Assembly (NCBI RefSeq): GCF_030811715.1
Contig: NZ_JAUSRH010000011.1
Location: forward strand, 62,001-126,000
Length of the DNA stretch: 64,000 nt
Reading direction: 5' to 3'
Source: Sinomonas atrocyanea
Lineage (GTDB): Bacteria; Actinomycetota; Actinomycetes; Actinomycetales; Micrococcaceae
Numbering within the stretch: position 1 is the stretch's first letter; every line of letters starts with the position of its first letter. The notes beneath the pieces were generated by a model. It worked only from the letters and a program-made list of their open reading frames with translations, made no database searches and was not told where the DNA came from. Of the stretch, positions 58,583-64,000 are shown in pieces. Both the position numbers and the translations under genes were made by a program.

Positions 58583-60280
58583 GTGAGTCCCCTCAGTTCC
58601 CTCGACGCCGCCCGCGAGGCAGTCTCGGCGCTGCTCGCGGGCGGCGTCCGCTGTATCGTCGTCTGCCCCGGCTCCCGCAGCGCGCCGCTCGCGTACGCGC
58701 TCGCCGAGGCCGAGGGGCGGGGACACCTCGAGCTCGTGGTCCGGATCGACGAGCGGGACGGCGGCTTCACGGCGCTCGGCGCCGCCCTCTCCTCGGGGCG
58801 GCCGACGGCGGTCGTCACCACGAGCGGCTCGGCCGTGGGCAACCTCGTGCCCGCCGTGATGGAGGCGAACCACGCCGAGGTCCCGCTCATCGTGCTCTCG
58901 GCGGACCGCCCGGAGGAGCTGCACGGCACCGGCGCCAACCAGACCACCGAGCAGTTCGACCTGTTCGGCGAGCACGTGCGGTTCGCCGCCACGGTGGAGG
59001 CGGGTGCCTCGCCGTCGTCCCCGGTCCGGACTGCGCTCTCCGCGGCGATCGGAGCGCTCGAGGGCGTTCCCGCGGGACCGGTGCAGCTGAACCTGTGCTT
59101 CCGCGAGCCGCTCGTGCCCGAGGAGGGCTGGGAGCCCCCCTCCGGAGGGTGGGAAGCCCCGCCCGTGCAGCCGTACGCGTACCGCCGCCCGCCGGTCGCG
59201 GCGCTCGGGGGCCTGCCCCCGCGGCGCACTGTGGTCCTCGCCGGACACGGCGCGGGCCCGCTCGCCGAGGCCTTCGCGGCCGCGCACGGCCTGCCGCTGC
59301 TCGCCGAGCCCACGTCCAACGCCCGCTTCGGCGGCCACGCGGTGGGCCCGTACCGCCTCCTGCTCGACGGCCGCCCCGGCGAGCTCATCGAGCGCGTGGT
59401 GCTGTTCGGACGGCCCACGCTCTCCCGGCCGGTCACCCAGCTCCTCGCGCGCGAGGGCGTCCAGACCGCCCTGTACCACGCACGGCCCGCCGCATGGTTC
59501 CGCGAGGGACGGCGCCGGGAGCGGCTCATCGACGACCTCGACGTGCTCTCCGGGTTCGCCGGCCGCGGCGCCGAGGGCTGGCTCGACGCATGGCTGCTCG
59601 CAGGTGCGGCGGCGCAGGAGGCCGTGGACCGGATCATCGCCGGCCCCGGCGCCGTGCTCACCGGCCCCCGCCTCGCCCAGCTCGTGTGGGAGACCTCGCG
59701 CGGCCAGCTCATGCTCGGGTCCTCCAACGGCATCCGCGACGTGGACCTCGCCGCGCCGCCGCCCACCCAGCCGCTGGCCCGCGTGTTCGCCAACCGCGGC
59801 CTCGCGGGGATCGACGGTGCCCTCTCGACTGCCACGGGCCTGTGGCTCGGCCGCCGCACCGAGACGACGCTCTTCCTCGGGGACCTCACGCTCCTGCACG
59901 ACGCAGGCGGGCTGCTCATCGGCGACGGGGAAGCGGAACCGGACCTGCGCGCCGTCGTGCTCAACGACGCCGGCGGCGCCATCTTCGGCGTCCTCGAGCA
60001 CGGCCGCGTGGGCGGCGACCCCGAGGACCGCCCGGGCGCCGCCGCGGCGGTCGAGCGGCTCTTCGGCACGCCGCACCACGCCGACCTCCGCGCGCTCGCG
60101 GCCGCGTACGGGGTGCGGCACACGCTCGTGCGCACGACGGCGGAGGCCGCCGCCGCGCTCTCGGCTCCCCGGCGGGCGGGGCGCGAGATCATCGAGGCCC
60201 GCCTCGACCGCGCCGGGCTGCGCGGGCTGCACGCGAGGATCCGGGCCGCCGTCGAGGACGCAGTCGGCGTCCGGTCGTGA
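58583..60280 (+). CDS. menD: SEPHCHC synthase (menaquinone biosynthesis)
   Basis: MenD joins isochorismate and 2-oxoglutarate with thiamine diphosphate, the first committed menaquinone step. The 565-residue protein has VVCPGSRSAPLAYALAE, RIDERDGGFTALGAAL with the catalytic Glu region, TSGSAVGNLVPAVMEANHAEVP, LGSSNGIRDVDL, and the TPP/Mg motif from GDLTLLHDAGGLL to NDAGGAIFGVLE. The length is normal. It lies behind phoX but has its own likely leaderless promoter. Confidence 0.95.
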   Translation: MSPLSSLDAAREAVSALLAGGVRCIVVCPGSRSAPLAYALAEAEGRGHLELVVRIDERDGGFTALGAALSSGRPTAVVTTSGSAVGNLVPAVMEANHAEVPLIVLSADRPEELHGTGANQTTEQFDLFGEHVRFAATVEAGASPSSPVRTALSAAIGALEGVPAGPVQLNLCFREPLVPEEGWEPPSGGWEAPPVQPYAYRRPPVAALGGLPPRRTVVLAGHGAGPLAEAFAAAHGLPLLAEPTSNARFGGHAVGPYRLLLDGRPGELIERVVLFGRPTLSRPVTQLLAREGVQTALYHARPAAWFREGRRRERLIDDLDVLSGFAGRGAEGWLDAWLLAGAAAQEAVDRIIAGPGAVLTGPRLAQLVWETSRGQLMLGSSNGIRDVDLAAPPPTQPLARVFANRGLAGIDGALSTATGLWLGRRTETTLFLGDLTLLHDAGGLLIGDGEAEPDLRAVVLNDAGGAIFGVLEHGRVGGDPEDRPGAAAAVERLFGTPHHADLRALAAAYGVRHTLVRTTAEAAAALSAPRRAGREIIEARLDRAGLRGLHARIRAAVEDAVGVRS

Positions 60281-60467
60281 TACTGGCCACCTCCGTCTGG
60301 GATCCCGGAACCCGGCTTCCCAAGCGGGGTTGCGCGCGGGCCCGCAATATTGTCCAATGATGAACATTAGTTGCCTGTGATGCACATCTCACCCCGTCCC
60401 AGGCGGGGGTAGGATAGGACGTCGCATTAGCACTCTCGACACGTACCTGAAAAGTAAAGGTAGAGAC

Positions 60468-61406
60468 ATGACTTTCTCCGCGAAGCTCGCGGCCAAGGGC
60501 GCAGCCGTGCTCGCCGTCGGTGCCCTGGCCCTCACGGCGTGCACCAACGCCTCCGAGACCGGCGGGGGGAGCCAGCCCTCGGGGTCGGCGTCGGCGTCGT
60601 TCGACCCGAGCACAGTGGCCAAGGACGACTCCCTCGCCTCGCAGGTGCCGGCGTCGATCAAGTCCAAGGGCACCCTCGTGGTCGGCTCCGACACCTCCTA
60701 CGCCCCGGCGGAGTTCCTCGGCGGCTCGGACAACCACACCCCGATGGGCTACGACGTCGACCTCGCGAAGGCCATCGGCGCCACGCTGGGCCTGAAGACC
60801 GATGTGCAGACCGCGGAGTTCACGGGCATCCTGCCCGCCCTCGGCCCCAAGTACGACCTCGGGATCAGCTCCTTCACCATCAACAAGGAGCGCCTCGCCG
60901 CCGTCAACTTCGTGAGCTACTTCAACGCCGGCACCGCGTGGGCCGTCCAGAAGGGCAACCCGAAGAAGTTCTCCCTCGACGACGTGTGCGGCAAGACCAT
61001 CGGCGTCCAGACCGGGACGGTCCAGGAGGATCCGGACCTCAAGGACCGCAACGCCAAGTGCACCGCCGCGGGCAAGCCGGCCATCAACATCGTCTCGCTC
61101 AAGGCCCAGACGGACCTCAACACCCGCCTGGTGAACGGCAGCCTCGACGCCATGGCCGCAGACTCGCCGATCATCGGCTACGCGGTCCAGCAGACCAAGG
61201 GCGCCGTCGAGAAGCTCGGCGACACCTACGACGCCGCCCCCCAGGGCATCGCGATCGCGAAGAACGACACGGCCCTGGCCGATCTCGTCCAGAAGGTCAT
61301 GACCAAGCTCATGGCGGATGGCACCTACAAGAAGATCCTCGACACGTGGAACAACTCCGAGGGCGCCGTCACCAAGTCTGAAGTCAACCCGACTCCCTCC
61401 TCGTGA
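60468..61406 (+). CDS. Amino-acid ABC transporter substrate-binding lipoprotein
   Basis: The 312-residue family 3 solute-binding protein has a lipoprotein signal ending ALTAC (Cys25), a Ser/Gly linker, then KGTLVVGSDTSYAPAEF, GYDVDLAKAIGATLG, GISSFTINKERLAAVNFVSY and GTYKKILDTW, all typical of polar amino-acid binders. An unusual feature is an internal Cys pair (DDVCGK and NAKC) that could form a disulfide. ATG follows AAAGGTAGAG. First gene of a three-gene transporter operon; the 187 bp before it is comparatively AT-rich and holds the promoter, which I could not define. Confidence 0.93.
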   Translation: MTFSAKLAAKGAAVLAVGALALTACTNASETGGGSQPSGSASASFDPSTVAKDDSLASQVPASIKSKGTLVVGSDTSYAPAEFLGGSDNHTPMGYDVDLAKAIGATLGLKTDVQTAEFTGILPALGPKYDLGISSFTINKERLAAVNFVSYFNAGTAWAVQKGNPKKFSLDDVCGKTIGVQTGTVQEDPDLKDRNAKCTAAGKPAINIVSLKAQTDLNTRLVNGSLDAMAADSPIIGYAVQQTKGAVEKLGDTYDAAPQGIAIAKNDTALADLVQKVMTKLMADGTYKKILDTWNNSEGAVTKSEVNPTPSS

Positions 61407-62413
61407 CTGACATGACCACGCATCGGGCTGAGGCAGTCCAGACGTCCAAGGGCGGTGCACCGGAGCTCATCAAGGCCGTTCCGGTGCGCCACCCGTGGCG
61501 GTGGGTGGGGGCCGCCGTCATCCTCGTGATCGTTGCCATGGCCGTCCAGAGCCTGGCGACGAACGAGAACTTCCACTGGGACACCTACGTCCTGTACATC
61601 CTCGACGTGAATGTGGTCCGGGGCGTCGGGTGGACGCTCCTGCTCACCGTGCTCTCGATGGTCCTGGCGATCGTGCTCGCGGTCCTGCTGGCGTTCATGC
61701 GCCAGTCGGACAATCCGATCTTCCGGTGGTCGTCCTGGTTCTGGGTCTGGTTCTTCCGCGGGACCCCGGTGTACACCCAGCTGATCTTCTGGGGCCTCGT
61801 CGCGGTCCTGTACCCGAAGATCAGCATGGGCGTGCCCTTCGGGCCCGAGCTGTTCAGCTTCACCACGCAGGACCTCCTGAACTCCTTCTGGGCCGCGGTC
61901 CTGGGCCTCGGCCTGAACGAGTCGGCCTACCTCGCGGAGATCTTCCGCGCGGGCCTGAAGTCGGTGGACCGGGGCCAGACGGAGGCCGCCGAGGCGCTCG
62001 GCATGCGCGGCACCAAGATCATGTGGCGCATCGTGCTGCCCCAGGCCATGCGGGTGATCGTGCCGCCCACGGGCAACGAGACGATCGGCATGCTCAAGAC
62101 CACCTCGCTGGTCCTGGCCGTTCCCTTCACGCTGGACCTCACCTTCGTGACGAACACCCTGGCCAACCGCACCTACCTGCCGATCCCGCTGCTCATGGTC
62201 GCGGCGACCTGGTACCTGCTCGTCACGAGCATCCTCATGGTCGGCCAGCACTACATCGAGAAGTACTACGGCAAGGGCGTGGACAACCTCGTCCCCGCCC
62301 CGGTCAATGCCGCGGCGGCGAAGGCCGCAGCGGCAGGCCTGGGACCGGCGTCGGACACCATGCCCGGCGGCCCCACCGTGGCCGGCAAGGACATCGAGGA
62401 GAGCGGACGATGA
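61403..62413 (+). CDS. Amino-acid ABC transporter permease (His/Glu/Gln/Arg family)
   Basis: A 336-residue HisM/GlnP-type permease with a 30-residue N-terminal tail, five or six membrane segments, and the coupling loop [35 protein letters not shown]. The C-terminal 50 residues are a hydrophilic extension rich in Ala and Gly. GTG at 61403 overlaps the preceding stop by four bases; ATG at 61412 is a possible alternative. Only one permease is encoded, so it probably forms a homodimer. Confidence 0.92.
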   Translation: MTDMTTHRAEAVQTSKGGAPELIKAVPVRHPWRWVGAAVILVIVAMAVQSLATNENFHWDTYVLYILDVNVVRGVGWTLLLTVLSMVLAIVLAVLLAFMRQSDNPIFRWSSWFWVWFFRGTPVYTQLIFWGLVAVLYPKISMGVPFGPELFSFTTQDLLNSFWAAVLGLGLNESAYLAEIFRAGLKSVDRGQTEAAEALGMRGTKIMWRIVLPQAMRVIVPPTGNETIGMLKTTSLVLAVPFTLDLTFVTNTLANRTYLPIPLLMVAATWYLLVTSILMVGQHYIEKYYGKGVDNLVPAPVNAAAAKAAAAGLGPASDTMPGGPTVAGKDIEESGR

Positions 62414-63216
62414 GCGCAGCAGCCGCCGAGGGCACGCACCGCGTCGCCCCCGGGACCCAGGAGATCGTGCGCGTCGAGGGGGTGCACAAGTACTTCGGCC
62501 AGCACCACGTGCTCCGTGGGATCGACATGACGGTCAGGCAGGGCGAGGTGGCCGTGCTCATCGGGCCCTCGGGCTCGGGCAAGTCCACCCTCCTGCGCTG
62601 CATCAACCACCTCGAGACCATCAGCGCCGGCCGGATCCGGGTGAACGGCGAGCTCATCGGCTACCGCGAGCACGGCGGCAAGCTGCACGAGCTCACGGTC
62701 AAGGACGTCGCGCGCCAGCGCCGCAACATCGGCATGGTGTTCCAGCGGTTCAACCTCTTCGGGCACAAGACCGCCCTCGAGAATGTCATCGAGGCGCCGG
62801 TGCAGGTGAAGGGCCAGAACAAGGCCACGGCCAAGAAGCGCGCCCTCGAGCTCCTCGACCAGGTCGGCCTCTCCGACCGGGCCGGCCACTACCCGGCCCA
62901 GCTCTCCGGCGGCCAGCAGCAGCGCGTGGCCATCGCGAGGGCGCTGGCCATGGAGCCCGAGCTCATGCTGTTCGACGAGCCCACGTCTGCGCTGGACCCG
63001 GAGCTCGTCGGCGACGTCCTGAACGTCATGAAGGACCTCGCCGCCTCGGGCATGACCATGATCGTGGTCACGCATGAGATCGGCTTCGCCCGCGAGGTGG
63101 GCGACACCCTGACCTTCATGGACGGCGGCGTCGTGGTGGAGTCCGGCAACCCGCGGGATGTCATCGCCAACCCGCGGCACGAGCGCACCCAGGCCTTCCT
63201 CGGCAAGGTGCTCTAG
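62410..63216 (+). CDS. Amino-acid ABC transporter ATP-binding protein
   Basis: The 268-residue ATPase has Walker [10 protein letters not shown] (residues 52-60), VFQRFNLF (Q-loop), the signature LSGGQQQR, Walker [13 protein letters not shown] and the switch [10 protein letters not shown] short insert, [16 protein letters not shown], after the Walker A region is usual in GlnQ/HisP proteins of actinobacteria. The ATG overlaps the permease stop. It completes the transporter operon, followed by a perfect 22-bp-stem hairpin. Confidence 0.95.
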   Translation: MSAAAAEGTHRVAPGTQEIVRVEGVHKYFGQHHVLRGIDMTVRQGEVAVLIGPSGSGKSTLLRCINHLETISAGRIRVNGELIGYREHGGKLHELTVKDVARQRRNIGMVFQRFNLFGHKTALENVIEAPVQVKGQNKATAKKRALELLDQVGLSDRAGHYPAQLSGGQQQRVAIARALAMEPELMLFDEPTSALDPELVGDVLNVMKDLAASGMTMIVVTHEIGFAREVGDTLTFMDGGVVVESGNPRDVIANPRHERTQAFLGKVL

Positions 63217-63236
63217 CGCCAGCCGCAGGCCCGACA

Positions 63237-63287
63237 GCAGGGACATGACCCCTCACCGCTACCCACGGTGAGGGGTCATGTCCCTGC
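63237..63287. terminator. Perfect 22-bp inverted repeat built from the GGGTCATGTCCC repeat unit
   Basis: GCAGGGACATGACCCCTCAC plus two bases pairs perfectly with its reverse complement across the 7-base loop CTACCCA, 21 bases after the ATPase stop. Its arms contain the same core, GAGGGGTCATGTCC, as the array at 14973-15111. Confidence 0.8.
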
Positions 63288-63375
63288 GTTGTGGAGCCAC
63301 GTCCGTGGCGTTGAGGAGCCACGTCCGTGGCGTCGAGGAGCCACCTCCGTGGCGTTGAGGAGCCACCGCACCGCC
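63288..63375. repeat. 22-bp tandem repeat array, second copy of the GAGGAGCCACGTCC family
   Basis: Units start at 63288, 63310, 63332 and 63354 (22-bp period; consensus GTTGAGGAGCCACGTCCGTG plus GC). They match the array at 517-648 and abut the hairpin made of the related GGGTCATGTCC unit. The last unit ends next to the stop codon of the convergent isochorismate synthase gene. Confidence 0.88.
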
Positions 63376-63376
63376 C

Positions 63377-64000
63377 CTAGCGCTCGACGCCCAAGGCCTC
63401 GAGCATCGGCCGGAACTTGGCCCACGTCTCGGCGAGCTCGGCGGTCGGCTGCGAGGCCTCCACGATCCCGCAGCCGGCGTACAGGCGCATGGAGGTCGGC
63501 GTCTCGATGACCCCGCCGCGCAGCGCGATGCCCCATTCGCCGTTGCCGGCGGCGTCGAGCCACCCCACCGGGCCCGCGTAGGGCCCTCGGTCCAGCGCCT
63601 CGAGCTCCCGGATGAGCGCCCCGGCCACGGACGTGGGAGTGCCGCAGACCGCGGCCGTCGGGTGCAGTGCGTTGACGAGCGCGAGCGAGGTGGGGATGTG
63701 CCCCTCGACGTCGACGAGCTCGGCCTTCACATCGGAGGCGAGGTGGTACACGTTGGGCAGCTCGAGGATGAACGGCTCGTCGTGGGCGTTCATGGCCTCG
63801 GAGAACGGCGCGAGGGCCGTGGTCAGCGACTGGATGGCGATCTCGTGCTCGTGCCGCTGCTTGGGCGATCCGGCGAGCACGCGCTCCGCGTACTCGAGGC
63901 CCTGCCCGTTGGCGTCCCGCCGGTCGATCGTGCCCGCGAGGACCCGCGCCTGCGCGGTGCGCCCCTCGACCTGGATGAGCATCTCCGGGGTGGCGCCCAC
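63377..64000 (-). CDS. menF: Isochorismate synthase, C-terminal part (5' end outside window)
   Basis: The right edge holds the last 207 residues of a chorismate-binding enzyme: GATPEMLIQVEGR, KQRHEHEIAIQSL, LHPTAAVCGTP, RGPYAGPVGW and YAGCGIVEASQPTAELAETWAKF are the successive active-site blocks of the MenF/EntC/PabB superfamily. The HPTAAVCGTP and AGCGIV forms fit isochorismate synthase rather than anthranilate or aminodeoxychorismate synthase. With menC and menD nearby it most likely feeds menaquinone synthesis; a salicylate or siderophore role cannot be excluded. Confidence 0.88.
   Translation of the reverse strand: MGATPEMLIQVEGRTAQARVLAGTIDRRDANGQGLEYAERVLAGSPKQRHEHEIAIQSLTTALAPFSEAMNAHDEPFILELPNVYHLASDVKAELVDVEGHIPTSLALVNALHPTAAVCGTPTSVAGALIRELEALDRGPYAGPVGWLDAAGNGEWGIALRGGVIETPTSMRLYAGCGIVEASQPTAELAETWAKFRPMLEALGVER

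Noticed and set aside
56372-60385. 1337-residue open frame on the minus strand
   Set aside because: It is antisense to phoX and menD, which have clear family motifs. The product has no recognisable domain.
60281-60467. Riboswitch or small RNA before the amino-acid transporter
   Set aside because: The region is somewhat AT-rich but I could not match it to any known riboswitch core or a convincing hairpin with T run.
1-64000. tRNA, rRNA, insertion sequence, prophage or integrase
   Set aside because: No transposase, integrase, phage structural gene or RNA gene was recognised on either strand.

Overview
The window is about 70% GC, densely coded and rich in GTG starts. Its gene set (TetR-controlled phenylacetate catabolism, single-chain mannitol PTS with mtlD, long two-domain Pta with AckA, a CtpE-type P-ATPase, menaquinone synthesis) points to an actinobacterium of the Micrococcaceae, Arthrobacter- or Sinomonas-like. 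That placement is inference from gene content and composition; no rRNA or tRNA gene was recognised. I see no prophage, insertion sequence or CRISPR array. Most of the window reads as chromosomal metabolic DNA.

Layout. 1-5041: 3' end of a PaaH-type dehydrogenase, a 22-bp repeat array, a membrane protein, a tyrosine phosphatase, a GNAT enzyme and paaZ. 5121-10708: a VOC protein, a class III CoA-transferase, the P-type ATPase ctpE and a lactonase-like propeller. 10805-15111: TetR, mtlA, mtlD and a 21-bp repeat array. 15112-19052: a secreted sugar dehydrogenase, a DUF427 protein and a secreted phosphoesterase. 19208-21901: paaI-paaK-paaR. 22005-27001: pta-ackA and an amino-acid permease. 27015-31770: oligopeptidase B, a BY-type tyrosine kinase with chain-length domain, and its likely LMW phosphatase. 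31834-36673: paaABCDE-paaG. 36683-39790: a membrane-anchored protein, glutamate decarboxylase, a 32-bp repeat array and an Lrp regulator. 39811-43752: a 2-oxoacid dehydrogenase E1-alpha/E1-beta/E2 operon. 43812-48398: an MBL-fold protein, a MinD-like ATPase, an MFS transporter and a PAP2 phosphatase. 48484-54499: a LacI-controlled fructoside uptake and hydrolysis operon. 54555-64000: an M50-like protein, menC, a PhoX phosphatase, menD, an amino-acid ABC transporter and the 3' part of an isochorismate synthase.

How it fits together. Phenylacetate is activated by PaaK, epoxidised by PaaABCDE, isomerised by PaaG and ring-opened by PaaZ. PaaI rescues dead-end CoA thioesters. The genes are split over four places, and three near-palindromic operators, before paaZ, paaI and paaA, would let one TetR protein (PaaR) control them together. 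The LacI regulon has two operator copies framing the promoter of the transport operon and one in front of lacI itself. PhoX has an 11-bp-period TTAACC direct repeat at its promoter, as expected for phosphate control.

The two window-scale signals are these. First, short tandem repeat arrays (periods 21, 22 and 32 bp) lie between genes, three times as large inverted structures between convergent genes, and a 21-bp unit of one family also occurs in frame inside the E2 linkers. Second, about a dozen genes start 6-8 bases after a TANNNT or similar box, the signature of leaderless transcripts.
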